64,000 nucleotides of DNA from CAVSKL01 sp963728475 [NCBI: Candidatus Eiseniibacteriota bacterium] (lineage in GTDB: Bacteria; Eisenbacteria; RBG-16-71-46; JABDJR01). The notes under the pieces were generated by a model. That model was not told where the DNA came from. It saw nothing but the letters and a program-made list of their open reading frames with translations, and did not search any database. Location of the stretch: NCBI GenBank assembly GCA_963728475.1, contig CAVSKL010000004.1:124001-188000 (forward strand), given 5' to 3'. The translations under genes were made by a program, and so were the position numbers. Below, one piece after another: positions 1 through 8,769 of this stretch. Numbering within the stretch: position 1 is the first letter of the stretch; each line of letters begins with the position of its first letter.

Positions 1-2
1 CC

Positions 3-701
3 GTGCAGGTGGACGCGGCCTACGGGCCGGAGCGCCTCACCCTCTACATTTACCCGCCCACGCGCGGGGAACCACCCCACCCCGTCGTGGTCGTGTTCCC
101 CGGCTCCGGCGCCCTGATGTTGGCCGAGGTCGGCCCCGGTGAACTGCGCCGGGCGGACTACCTGATCAGGGCCGGGTACGCGGTCGTGCTCCCCGTCTAC
201 AAGGGCACCTACCAGCGGAAGAGTGCCGTCAAGGCGGATACGCCGAAACCTACCGCTCTCTATCGCGACCACCTGGTGATGTGGGCGAAGGACCTCTCAC
301 GCACGATCGACTACCTCGAGACGCGGGAGGACCTCGACACCGCGCGCGTCGCGTACCTGGGCCTGAGCTGGGGTGGCCAGCTCGGGGGAATACTTCCCGC
401 GGTGGAGAAACGCATACGCGCCGTCGTGCTCTACGTGGCGGGACTCAGCTTCCAGCGCCCTTTCCCCGAGGCCGACGCGATCAACTACGTCCCGCGCGTG
501 ACCCAGCCCACGCTGATGCTGAACGGCGAGCTCGACTTCTACTTCCCGAAAGAGACGTCGCAGCGCCCGATGTACGAGATGCTCGGAACCCCGGATGAGC
601 ACAAGCGATGGATGACGTTCGCGGGCGCGCACTCGGTGCCGCGCGTGGAGATGGTGCGGGAGGTGCTGGCCTGGCTGGAGCGATATCTGGCGAAGGACTG
701 A
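3..701 (+). CDS. alpha/beta hydrolase (dienelactone-hydrolase-like) domain, 5' truncated
   Basis: This is the C-terminal part of a larger protein that begins left of the window. The first in-frame GTG is at position 3, but the reading frame is open to the edge, so it is probably not the true start. The fold is an alpha/beta hydrolase: an early strand followed by FPGSG, the nucleophile elbow GLSWGG with Ser at 365-367, a likely acid Asp in ELDFYFP and a likely His in GAHSVP near the end. The text VYKGTY and the arrangement around the elbow resemble the C-terminal hydrolase domain of proteins that join a serine/threonine kinase, a formylglycine-generating-enzyme-like domain and a dienelactone hydrolase. 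That would fit the two kinases nearby, but the upstream part is not visible. The substrate is unknown. It converges on the kinase gene that ends at 772. Confidence 0.75.
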   Translation: MQVDAAYGPERLTLYIYPPTRGEPPHPVVVVFPGSGALMLAEVGPGELRRADYLIRAGYAVVLPVYKGTYQRKSAVKADTPKPTALYRDHLVMWAKDLSRTIDYLETREDLDTARVAYLGLSWGGQLGGILPAVEKRIRAVVLYVAGLSFQRPFPEADAINYVPRVTQPTLMLNGELDFYFPKETSQRPMYEMLGTPDEHKRWMTFAGAHSVPRVEMVREVLAWLERYLAKD

Positions 702-771
702 CCGCGGGCTGCAGCCTCCGCTTCCGCGCTTCGCTCTGACACTCCGCCCGTTCGTCGGGAGAACCCGCAGA

Positions 772-3168
772 TCACACCTTCTCCAGGAGGCCGGTGCCGT
801 CGGGACGCGCCGACTTGATCCGCACCTCCTCGAACAGGGCGTACCGGGCTTCGTCGATCATCGGAGCCTGAAGCGGCCAGATCAGGGTCATGGATGCCTT
901 CCGGGGGCCGAATTCGTCCCGGTCGAGCAGGAAGTGGCATCCGTGCTCCAACCTGAGCGCTATCGGCAGGTACTTTCTTGCCGTCGGCGATAGCGACTTG
1001 TTCAGAATGGCGAGACCGAGTTCCGGTTCCCCCACCCTGGACGCCGCTTCCACCAGCCTGGTCGCGAACAGGAGTTCGTGCAAGGGTTGAAGCAGCGCCT
1101 GCTCGAGGTGCTCCTTTGTCTCTTTGATGCGGCCCCGGTATGCCTCCAGGTAGACAGCGGCGATGAGCAGATTCGCCGAGTCGATGCGGTCGTCGCCGCG
1201 GCCCGTGGACAGCAGTTCTTCGGCGGCACCGAAGTTCCCCAATAGACAATGAGCTATGATCTCGTTGTGATAAGCCGTCGTCAGGTAGAAGTCGGAGTTC
1301 GAGACCTCCCTGAGCCGTCTGGTCACGATCAGACATTCTTCGCTACGGTTGGTCCAGTTCAAAATATGGGAAAGCCAGAGAAAGGCATGCGGCTCCCGGG
1401 GGTCGATCTCCAGCGCACGGCGAGCCAGCCGTTCGCCTCCCGCAAGGTTCCCGTCGATGAAGTACAGCGCTCCCAGGGTGAGCAGCGCGGGGACGAAGTC
1501 GGGGTCGGCCTCGATCGCCCGGCCCAGGCTCCGCAATACCTCTTCGCGGCTACCTCCGGAGACCACGAGGACGTTCGCTTCCGCCTTATGGGCCTCGGGG
1601 AGGTTGGGATCGGTGGCAATGGCCTTGCGCGCGGCCTCGAGACCGAGGCGCGTGGATGCCTCGCGATCCTCGGTCCAGGCGTACTGCAGAAACTGGGCAT
1701 GGCAATCGGCCACCCCCGCCCAGGCCAACGCGTAGTCCGGTTCCAGGGCGATGGCTTCCCGGAAGAGGCCCATCGCCTCCTGCATGGCCTCCTTGCTGTA
1801 GAGCCCGTACTTTTCCCGTCCCTTGAGATAGAGGTCGTAGGCCTTGGCGTCGGCGGGGCGGTCGCGGACGATCTCCTTGATGTCGCTCGGGGTCATGGTG
1901 ACGCGGAGCGCTGCCACGATGGCGGTCGCGATCTCGTCCTGCACCGCGAACACGTCGTCGAGGGTGCGATCGAAGCGATCCGCCCACAGCTGAAATCCGT
2001 CCGAGGCGTTGATGAGCTGGGTGGTGATCCGGATGCGGTCCCCGGCGCGGCGGACGCTGCCCTCCAGAACCGCGGTCACGCCCAGGTCGGCGGCGATCCG
2101 CCCGAGATCGATCTTGGTCCCCTGATAGCGGCTGACCGCGTTCTTGCTGGCCACGCGAAGCCCTTTGATCTTGGAGAGGTCGGAGAGGATGTCCTCGGTG
2201 ATGCCGGTGCAGAAGTACTCGCTGTCGGGATCCCGGGCCAGGTTCACGAAGTAGAGCACGGCCAGGGAGGGAACGTCTCCGGGGGCCTTGATCGCCCCGC
2301 TCGTGCTGTCGGAAAGAAGCACCTGCAGCTCGCGGCCGATATCCCCGATGGCCCTGGGGCGCAGGTGAACGTCCTTGGTGAGGCAGCGGCGCAGGATGTC
2401 GAGGAGCCGGGGTGGCGTTGCCGGCGGAAGCTGGTCCCAGGCGGGTTCCCCCTGCAGGATCGTCGCGATCACGTCGCTTGTCGTCTCGCCCCGGAAGACC
2501 TTCCGCGCGGTGAGGCACTCCATGAGGATGCACCCGAACGCCCAGACGTCGACGCGTCGGTCGAGGAGCTTCCCCCGGGTCTGCTCGGGGCTCATGTAGG
2601 GGGTGGTTCCAAGGACCATGCCGTGCTCGGTGATGGAAGGCGTCATGGTGGGAGACGAGGAAAGATTGGGGTCCCGGTCGCCGGGTTCCGCCGCATCCTT
2701 GGCCAGCCCGAAATCGAGGACTTTGACCGAATCGTTCCCGGTGATCATGATGTTCGCCGGCTTGAGGTCCCGGTGCACGATGTTCTTCTCGTGGGCGGCC
2801 TCGACGGCGGCGGCGATCCTGGCGCCGATCCGGACCGCGTCCGTGACCGCGAGCGGGCCGTTCGCGAGCCTCTGCTCCAGCGTCTTGCCCTCGACGAATT
2901 CCAGGATCAGGTAGGGACCGCCGTCGGCGTCCTCGATCCCGTAGATGGCGGCGATGTTGGGATGGTTGAGCGAGGCCAGCACCTTGGCCTCGCGTTCGAA
3001 CCGGGCGAGACGGGCCGCGTCCCCGGCCACGCCGGGGGGGAGCGCCTTGATGGCCACGACGCGGTCCAGCCGCGAGTCGCGGGCCCGGTAGACCTCACCC
3101 ATGCCCCCGGCGCCCACGGGGCCGAGGACTTCATAGTTGCCGATGTGATGGCCGGATGAGAGGGGCAT
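772..3168 (-). CDS. serine/threonine protein kinase with TolB-like and TPR regions
   Basis: 798 residues. The kinase domain spans about residues 10-275 and has all catalytic elements: glycine loop GAGGMGEVY, Lys41, HRDLKPAN with Asp134, DFG at 152-154 and the SPE motif near 194. Residues about 298-425 form a TolB/FlgO-like alpha/beta domain (SLAVLYFVNL at its start). The rest is helical TPR-like repeats. No membrane segment is visible, so it is probably cytoplasmic and uses the C-terminal half to bind partners or ligands. It is a paralogue of the kinase at 11135. The start is ATG at 3168. A TATAAT box sits only 10 bases upstream and no Shine-Dalgarno sequence is visible, so the mRNA may be leaderless. 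The substrate is unknown. Confidence 0.9.
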   Translation of the reverse strand: MPLSSGHHIGNYEVLGPVGAGGMGEVYRARDSRLDRVVAIKALPPGVAGDAARLARFEREAKVLASLNHPNIAAIYGIEDADGGPYLILEFVEGKTLEQRLANGPLAVTDAVRIGARIAAAVEAAHEKNIVHRDLKPANIMITGNDSVKVLDFGLAKDAAEPGDRDPNLSSSPTMTPSITEHGMVLGTTPYMSPEQTRGKLLDRRVDVWAFGCILMECLTARKVFRGETTSDVIATILQGEPAWDQLPPATPPRLLDILRRCLTKDVHLRPRAIGDIGRELQVLLSDSTSGAIKAPGDVPSLAVLYFVNLARDPDSEYFCTGITEDILSDLSKIKGLRVASKNAVSRYQGTKIDLGRIAADLGVTAVLEGSVRRAGDRIRITTQLINASDGFQLWADRFDRTLDDVFAVQDEIATAIVAALRVTMTPSDIKEIVRDRPADAKAYDLYLKGREKYGLYSKEAMQEAMGLFREAIALEPDYALAWAGVADCHAQFLQYAWTEDREASTRLGLEAARKAIATDPNLPEAHKAEANVLVVSGGSREEVLRSLGRAIEADPDFVPALLTLGALYFIDGNLAGGERLARRALEIDPREPHAFLWLSHILNWTNRSEECLIVTRRLREVSNSDFYLTTAYHNEIIAHCLLGNFGAAEELLSTGRGDDRIDSANLLIAAVYLEAYRGRIKETKEHLEQALLQPLHELLFATRLVEAASRVGEPELGLAILNKSLSPTARKYLPIALRLEHGCHFLLDRDEFGPRKASMTLIWPLQAPMIDEARYALFEEVRIKSARPDGTGLLEKV

Positions 3169-3178
3169 ATGGCGACCG

Positions 3179-3184
3179 ATTATA
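3179..3184 (-). promoter_or_regulatory. -10 box of a probable leaderless promoter
   Basis: On the minus strand this reads TATAAT. It ends 10 bases before the ATG of the kinase at 3168, which would place the transcription start within a few bases of the start codon. No purine-rich ribosome site is seen between them. Confidence 0.55.
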
Positions 3185-3403
3185 TCGGTGAAGGACCCGC
3201 GGCGTCAGTTGTGGTTCCCGGTGCGTCTCCGGAATGCCCCCAGAACCGGGGTCTGCTGCGGGGGATTCGGGAGGGCGCCGGGGGGCGAGCCCGAGGGTGG
3301 TGAGCGACGTTCAAGGCGATCGTGGGCCATGTAAACACCACGTCACCAACTGCTTAACGGCGTCTTTCGGAACGGCTTCGGGGCCCTCCCCTTCGGGGCT
3401 ACT

Positions 3404-3747
3404 TCGGGATCACCTTGAAGTGCTCCAGGTACTCGACGAAGCGGCCGTCCTTGCGCACCTCGGCGACGAAACGGGGATCGCGGACCAGGTTGGGATTCGT
3501 CCAGGGGTCGGTGCAGATCGTCTCGAGGCTCACGAAGGCCACGGGCTTCTCTGGGCATGAACGCCGCCCGGTCGAAGATGCAGAAGGTCATCTCCTGATA
3601 GGGACGGGCGGTCGAGGCCCTGGCCATGTCCAGGATCGGCGCGACCCCCTTCGGATCCCCGTACTCCTGGCACAGACGGGCATGGTTGAGCTCGTCGTTC
3701 ACCTGGGCGGGACACATCCAGTTCCCGTGCCTGCGGTGGTGGGCCAC
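3404..3747 (-). pseudogene. remnant of a short unknown gene, frameshifted
   Basis: The minus strand reads a protein-like segment from about 3720 (MCPAQVNDELNHARLC) down to FDRAAFMP near 3555. A second segment continues in another frame (PVAFVSLETICTDPW) and ends with EYLEHFKVIPK and a TAG at about 3404. The two pieces read as one protein if a single indel near 3553-3560 is repaired. Codon use in both pieces matches real genes, and each of the two frames turns into arginine/proline-rich nonsense on the far side of the junction. I cannot assign a family. The remaining fragment is about 110 residues, so the original gene may also have lost its 5' end. It could instead be a single assembly indel in a short gene. 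Confidence 0.4.
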
Positions 3748-3950
3748 CCTGCTTCTACCGGCTAGGCGTCGGCGGCTTCAGGTGGACCAGACGCCTGACC
3801 CTGATCGGGTGATCCCTGGCCGTCGGTGAGGACTGGCCGCGGGCCCCTCTTCGGAAGTGACAAATCCGCGTCGGTGTCCTAGTCTCCGCGACGTCCGCGC
3901 ACCCCTCTGCCGCCTGGACACGAAATCGCCCCCAGACAGGAGACACCGCC

Positions 3951-6900
3951 GTGAACCTCGCCCGCCGGCTTTCCCTACTGGCGCCGACGCTTCTCTTTCT
4001 TCTCCTCGTCATCCCCGCCGGCCGGGCCCTGGGCGCGGACCGCGCCCTCTGGCTCCGCTACCCGGCGATCTCTCCGGACGGCGGGACCATCGCCTTCGAG
4101 TACCGCGGCAACCTCTGGAAGGTGTCTGCCGACGGCGGGGTGGCCACCCCGCTCACCGTGGGCGATTCGTACAACTCCATGCCGGTGTGGTCGCCGGACG
4201 GCAGCAGGATCGCCTTCGCCTCCGACCGGAACGGGAACCTCGACGTATACGTGATGCCGGCCGAGGGCGGCCGGGCCACCCGTCTCACCTACCACTCCGC
4301 CGACGAGACGCCCACCAGCTTCACCCCGGACGGCAAGTTCGTGCTGTTCTCCGCGTCCATTCTCGACACTCCCACCAACCGGGTCTTTCCCACCGCGGCC
4401 CGCCCCGAGCTGTACAAGGTGGATCTCGAGGGCCACATGCCGGAGCAGGTGCTCACCACCACCGCGCTCTACGCCGTCTACGATCACGACATGAAGCGCC
4501 TGATCTACTCGGACCGGCGCGGTTACGAGATGCCGTGGCGGAAGCACGATCATTCCTCGTTCGCGCGCGACGTCTGGATCGAGGACGTGACGGCGGGCAA
4601 GTTCACGCGGCTCACGGGGTACGGCTACGACGACCGGCAGCCGGTGTGGGGGCCGGACGAGCGGTCCATCTTCTACCTCTCCGAGAAGAGCGGCTCCTTC
4701 AACGTCTGGACCATGAATCTTGCCGACCCCGAACACCCGGTGCCGGTGACGCAGCACACCGGCGGCCCCGTCCGCTTCCTCTCCGCGTCCCGCGACGGCA
4801 AGCTCTGCTACGCCTACGACGGCGAGCTCTGGGTGCGGCCGGCGGGCGCGACCGAGAGCCGGCGGCTGGCGGTCAGCACCGCCGCCGACGACGTCGGACG
4901 CGTGGTGAAGCCGGTCGACGTCTCGTCGCAGATCACCGAGTTCGACGTCTCCCCGGACGGGAGCGAGATCGCGTTCGTCGCCCGCGGGGAGATCTTCGTG
5001 ACCTCGACGGAACACGGGGACACCCGGCGCATCACGAACACCCCCGAGCAGGAGCGCTCGGTGAGCTTCTCCCCGGACGGCCGGAGCCTCCTCTACGCCT
5101 CCGAGCGCGGGAACAGCTGGAAGATCTTCCGTACCGACCTCACCGACAAGGACGAGCCGAACTTCTTCAACGCCACCGGTTTCAAGGAGACCCCGGTGGT
5201 CGCGGACTCGCTCGAGGAGTTCCAGCCCAGCTGGTCGCCGGACGGGAAGGAGATCGCCTATCTCGAGGAGCGCACCACCCTCAAGATCCTCGACCTGGCG
5301 ACGGGCAAGTCGCGGGTCGTGCTTCCGGGGGACCGGAACTATTCCTACGCCGACGGCGACCAGGCCTACCAGTGGTCTCCCGACGGACGGTGGATGGCGG
5401 TGCAGTTCTTGAGCACCGGGCGCTGGTCGAACGAGGTCGGCGTGGTGTCCACCTCCGGGGATCAGAAGGTCGTCAACGTCTCCCAGAGCGGATACGAGGA
5501 CGAGATGCCGCAGTGGTCGCGCAAGGGGGAGATCCTCTACTGGCGCTCCGATCGCCAGGGCTTGCGCACCCAGTCGAACAACGGCCGCGAATCCGACGTC
5601 TACGCCGCCTATCTCACCCAGGCCGCCTGGGACCGGTACAAGCTGGACGAGGCCGCCTACGATCAGCTCACGACGAAGGAGAAGGACGAGAAGAAGGAGG
5701 AGGGAAAGGGCGCGGACAAGAAGGGCAAGAAGTCCGAGAAGTCCGAGAAGGCGGAGAAGGAAGGGCCGATGCTGGCCCGGCCCGTCGCGATGGACCTCGA
5801 ACGGATCGAGGACCGCACCGCCCGGCTGTCGTTCAGCTCCGCCCCGCTCGCCGGGGCGGCGCTCTCGAGCGACGGCGAGGATCTCTACTTTCTCGCCCGC
5901 TACGACAAGGGTTTCGACCTCTGGAAGTACGTGCCCCGCACGAAGGAGATCAAGATGATCTCCAAGTTCGGCGCCCGCCAGGCCGATCTGAGGCTCGGGG
6001 ACAAGGGCAAGAAGGCGTACGTCCTCCACGACGGCAAGCTGTCGGTGGTGGATCTCGACTCCGAAAAGGCGAAACCCGTCGCGCTCTCCGCCCGGATGAA
6101 CCTGGACGAAGCCCAGGAGCGCGCCTACATGTTCGAGCACATCTGGCGGCAGACGTTCAAGAAGTTCCTCGACGTGAAGATGCACGGCGTGGACTGGCGG
6201 GCGATGAAGACCTACTACGCGCGGTTCCTTCCGTACATCGGGAACGACCGGGACTTCGCCGAGCTGTGCTCCGAGATGCAGGGCGAGCTAAACGCCTCCC
6301 ACACCGGTTGCCGGTACCGCCCGACCCGCACCGACGGGGACGAGACGGCCGCGCTCGGATTTTTCCCGGACCCCAAGCACACCGGCCCGGGGGTCGGCAT
6401 CCTGGAGGTGATCGACCAGGGGCCGCTCCGGAAGTCGGGAACGAAGATCAAGGCGGGGGTCGTGATCACGGCGATCGACGACTCCACGATCGGACCGGGG
6501 GAGAACTGGTACCGGCTGCTGAACCACAAGGCGGGCACGCCGGTCCGGCTGTCGCTGCTCGATCCGGGCACGAATGCGCGCTGGGACGAGACGGTGAAGC
6601 CGATCTCGTGGGGGGAGCAGGAACACCTGCTCTACCTGCGATGGACGCGGGCCAATTACGACGAGGTGGTGAAGCTCTCGGGCGGCCGGCTCGGCTACGC
6701 GCACATCCGCGGCATGAGCGACGGCCCCTACCGCGAGATCTTCCAGGAAATCTTCGGCCGCGACACCGAGAAGGACGCCATCATCCTCGACACGCGGTTC
6801 AACGGCGGGGGCAATCTGGACGAGGCCCTGACCGTGTTCCTGAGCGGCCGCGTCTTCATGACGGAGGTGCCGCGGGGACAGCGCGTGGGCCAGGAGCCGA

Positions 6901-7244
6901 GCATGCGGTGGAGCAAGCCGTCCATCGTGGTCATGAACGAGGGCAACTACTCCGACGCCCACTGCTTCCCGTCCGCGTACACCGAGCTGGGGATCGGGAA
7001 GACGGTCGGGATGCCGGTGCCCGGCACCTGCAGCTCGGTGTGGTGGGAGCGGCTCCAGAATCGGGACCTGATCTTCGGAATCCCCGAAGTCGCGATCTAC
7101 GACATGGCGGGGGACGTCATGGAGAACCACGAGCTCGAGCCGGACTATGAGGTCATACCGGATCCCGCCCTGGAGGCGGCCGGGCGCGACCAGCAGATCG
7201 AGAAGGCGGTCGAGGTGCTGCTCGGGGAGCTGCCGAAGAAGTAA
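3951..7244 (+). CDS. tricorn protease, exported
   Basis: 1097 residues, close to the usual length of the family (about 1070). Tricorn proteases degrade peptides. An N-terminal signal peptide (residues about 1-28, LLFLLLVIPAG core) indicates export, most likely to the periplasm. Residues about 35-570 form the beta-propeller half, with repeated SPDG motifs. A lysine/glutamate-rich spacer follows at about 574-605, then the C1, PDZ and C2 regions. The expected catalytic residues are present: Ser783-His784 in NASHTG, nucleophile Ser1001-Asp1002 in NYSDAH, and Glu1058 in MENHELEPD. The PDZ region lies at about residues 805-860 (GPGVGILEV onward). The start is GTG at 3951, preceded by AGGAGA. A strong hairpin with an ATTTT tail follows the stop. 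Confidence 0.93.
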   Translation: MNLARRLSLLAPTLLFLLLVIPAGRALGADRALWLRYPAISPDGGTIAFEYRGNLWKVSADGGVATPLTVGDSYNSMPVWSPDGSRIAFASDRNGNLDVYVMPAEGGRATRLTYHSADETPTSFTPDGKFVLFSASILDTPTNRVFPTAARPELYKVDLEGHMPEQVLTTTALYAVYDHDMKRLIYSDRRGYEMPWRKHDHSSFARDVWIEDVTAGKFTRLTGYGYDDRQPVWGPDERSIFYLSEKSGSFNVWTMNLADPEHPVPVTQHTGGPVRFLSASRDGKLCYAYDGELWVRPAGATESRRLAVSTAADDVGRVVKPVDVSSQITEFDVSPDGSEIAFVARGEIFVTSTEHGDTRRITNTPEQERSVSFSPDGRSLLYASERGNSWKIFRTDLTDKDEPNFFNATGFKETPVVADSLEEFQPSWSPDGKEIAYLEERTTLKILDLATGKSRVVLPGDRNYSYADGDQAYQWSPDGRWMAVQFLSTGRWSNEVGVVSTSGDQKVVNVSQSGYEDEMPQWSRKGEILYWRSDRQGLRTQSNNGRESDVYAAYLTQAAWDRYKLDEAAYDQLTTKEKDEKKEEGKGADKKGKKSEKSEKAEKEGPMLARPVAMDLERIEDRTARLSFSSAPLAGAALSSDGEDLYFLARYDKGFDLWKYVPRTKEIKMISKFGARQADLRLGDKGKKAYVLHDGKLSVVDLDSEKAKPVALSARMNLDEAQERAYMFEHIWRQTFKKFLDVKMHGVDWRAMKTYYARFLPYIGNDRDFAELCSEMQGELNASHTGCRYRPTRTDGDETAALGFFPDPKHTGPGVGILEVIDQGPLRKSGTKIKAGVVITAIDDSTIGPGENWYRLLNHKAGTPVRLSLLDPGTNARWDETVKPISWGEQEHLLYLRWTRANYDEVVKLSGGRLGYAHIRGMSDGPYREIFQEIFGRDTEKDAIILDTRFNGGGNLDEALTVFLSGRVFMTEVPRGQRVGQEPSMRWSKPSIVVMNEGNYSDAHCFPSAYTELGIGKTVGMPVPGTCSSVWWERLQNRDLIFGIPEVAIYDMAGDVMENHELEPDYEVIPDPALEAAGRDQQIEKAVEVLLGELPKK

Positions 7245-7249
7245 TGGGC

Positions 7250-7289
7250 GGGGGCCGGCGCGGCAACGGGCGCGCCGGACCCCATTTTC
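7250..7289 (+). terminator. Rho-independent terminator after the tricorn gene
   Basis: A near-perfect 13-bp stem (left arm 7250-7262, right arm 7271-7283, one mismatch) with an 8-base loop is followed by ATTTTCC. It starts 6 bases after the stop codon. Confidence 0.65.
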
Positions 7290-7495
7290 CGGAAATTCTC
7301 AGAAATGTCGTATGCGGAGCCGGGCCGACGGTCGTCCCGCCGCCGGCCCGGAGCAAGCTGCGCGTCCGCGAACCCGGCTGCGCCCCGATTCGGGGAACCA
7401 GAAGTGCCGCCTATGGTTGCGGTGGGACGGTCCGGGCCCGGCCGCGCGGTCCCGCCCGGGCCGGGGGACGGTTCCCCGGCGGGTTTCCGAAGCCC

Positions 7496-7535
7496 GGATT
7501 TTTATAATAATTTTTATCCTTAATTTGCTATGTTC
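7496..7535 (+). promoter_or_regulatory. AT-rich promoter region
   Basis: This is an unusually AT-rich stretch in otherwise 70%-GC DNA, with TATAAT at 7503-7508 and further A/T runs behind it. I see no good -35 hexamer. The leader to the next gene would be about 110 bases and contains a perfect 8-bp hairpin (CTCGACCG at 7557-7564, CGGTCGAG at 7571-7578). The remainder of 7290-7623 shows nothing else. Confidence 0.45.
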
Positions 7536-7623
7536 CGTGAACGTACGCAAGAGCCCCTCGACCGGGACTGCGGTCGAGCGCCTCGATGCCGCCTCCCGCT
7601 GGCCCCCACCTCAGGAGAAGAAG

Positions 7624-8610
7624 ATGAACGCAAGGCGAATCGCATCTGCATCCCTGGTCCTCCTCGCGGCGAGCGCCGCCGCCTTCGCCCCCGGATCCGC
7701 CTCCGCCCAGAGCGCGAACCCCTTCACGGTGCAGGAGCCGGGCTTCACCACGACCGATCTCGGCGCCACCTCCGGACCCAAGGGCGCCGCCTGCAGCCCC
7801 GGCGGCGTCTGGGGCGATTACATCTACGTCAGCGAGAGCAGCGGCGACGCCATCGGCCGCATCGACTTCTCCGACGCCATGTCGCCCTTCGCCTCCGGCG
7901 CCCCGGACATCGCCTTCCCGGTCGGCATCACCTTCGGCCCCGGCCCCCTCTCGAACTTCGGGACCTACATGTACGTGGCCTCGTATTCGTCGGGCAGGAT
8001 CACTAAGGTGGACCCGAGCGGCATACCGTCCCTGTTCGTGATGTTCCCGCAGGTGAGCGACGTGAAGTTCGACCCCACCGGCGCCTACAGCACCGATCTC
8101 TTCGCCATCAGCTACTACGGCACCATCACCACCGTGGATCCCGCCGGCACCATCACCCCCTTCGCCAGCGGGGTCGCCTCGTCCTACATGAGGTTCGGCC
8201 CGGGGGGCGCATGGGGGACCGGGCTCTACGCCACCTGCAACGCGGGTTCGCTGGGCGTGGGGATCGTGACCATCGACGCCGGCGGCAGCGCCACCAGCTT
8301 CGTGAGCGGGTTCACCGTTCCCGAGCAGTTCGACTGGGCGTCCGGCGGCGCCTTCATGGGCGACATGTTCGCCACCGACATGGCCGACGGCAAGGTCTGG
8401 CGGATCAAGTCCGACGGCACCAAGACCCTCTTCGCCACCGGCGAGCGGCCGGCCGGCGTGACCTTCTGCAACGGATGCCTCTACATCACCAGCTACGCGG
8501 GCGGGTGCTGGAAGGTTTGCAACGCACCGGTGTCGGTCAAGGGCACCTCCTGGGGGACCCTGAAGCAGATGTACGGTACGCCCAAGGCCCCGGCGAACGC
8601 CGGCGACTGA
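7624..8610 (+). CDS. exported propeller-like protein with C-terminal WG..K..Y motif
   Basis: 328 residues with a signal peptide (residues 1-29, ending ASAQS). The mature protein is built from repeated blade-like segments (DYIYVSESSGDAIGRIDF, YVASYSSGRITKVDPSG and similar), as in SMP-30/NHL-type beta-propellers, so it probably binds a ligand or another surface component. I see no catalytic motif. Near the C-terminus, after a Cys-containing segment, it carries SWGTLKQMYG. The same pattern ends the two otherwise different exported proteins at 41026 and 42687. The start is ATG at 7624 with AGGAG at 7613-7617. The gene stands alone between two hairpins. The function is unknown. Confidence 0.8.
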   Translation: MNARRIASASLVLLAASAAAFAPGSASAQSANPFTVQEPGFTTTDLGATSGPKGAACSPGGVWGDYIYVSESSGDAIGRIDFSDAMSPFASGAPDIAFPVGITFGPGPLSNFGTYMYVASYSSGRITKVDPSGIPSLFVMFPQVSDVKFDPTGAYSTDLFAISYYGTITTVDPAGTITPFASGVASSYMRFGPGGAWGTGLYATCNAGSLGVGIVTIDAGGSATSFVSGFTVPEQFDWASGGAFMGDMFATDMADGKVWRIKSDGTKTLFATGERPAGVTFCNGCLYITSYAGGCWKVCNAPVSVKGTSWGTLKQMYGTPKAPANAGD

Positions 8611-8641
8611 TCCGACCCGGTTCCACCGGGACCGTCGATCC

Positions 8642-8671
8642 GGGGGCGGCCGTCACGCGTCGGCCGCCCCC
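8642..8671 (+). terminator. GC-rich hairpin, possible terminator
   Basis: A perfect 11-bp inverted repeat (GGGGGCGGCCG at 8642-8652, CGGCCGCCCCC at 8661-8671) with an 8-base loop lies 31 bases after the stop. There is no clear T-run. The site may be a terminator or an mRNA 3'-end stabiliser. Confidence 0.45.
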
Positions 8672-8690
8672 ACGCCTGTCGGGCCCGATT

Positions 8691-8700
8691 CTGCTACGCT
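8691..8700 (+). promoter_or_regulatory. extended -10 promoter candidate
   Basis: TG-C-TACGCT (hexamer 8695-8700) lies about 70 bases upstream of the lipoprotein at 8770. No -35 is evident. Confidence 0.25.
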
Positions 8701-8769
8701 CCCGGCGTCCCGCCGCCACGCGGTCCGCGAGGCGGCGCGCATACTCCGCCTCAACGCACAGGTGACGCC

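Larger units (their letters stand above)
3169..3950. other. intergenic region between divergent kinase and tricorn genes
   Basis: Apart from the -10 box at 3179-3184 and the gene remnant at 3404-3747, I see no intact gene here. The last 15 bases carry the ribosome site of the tricorn gene (AGGAGA at 3938-3943, 7 bases before GTG 3951). Confidence 0.5.

Noticed and set aside
1249-3159. Long open frame on the plus strand opposite the first kinase
   Set aside because: It is the antisense of a clearly conserved kinase gene in GC-rich DNA; similar mirror frames lie opposite most genes here.
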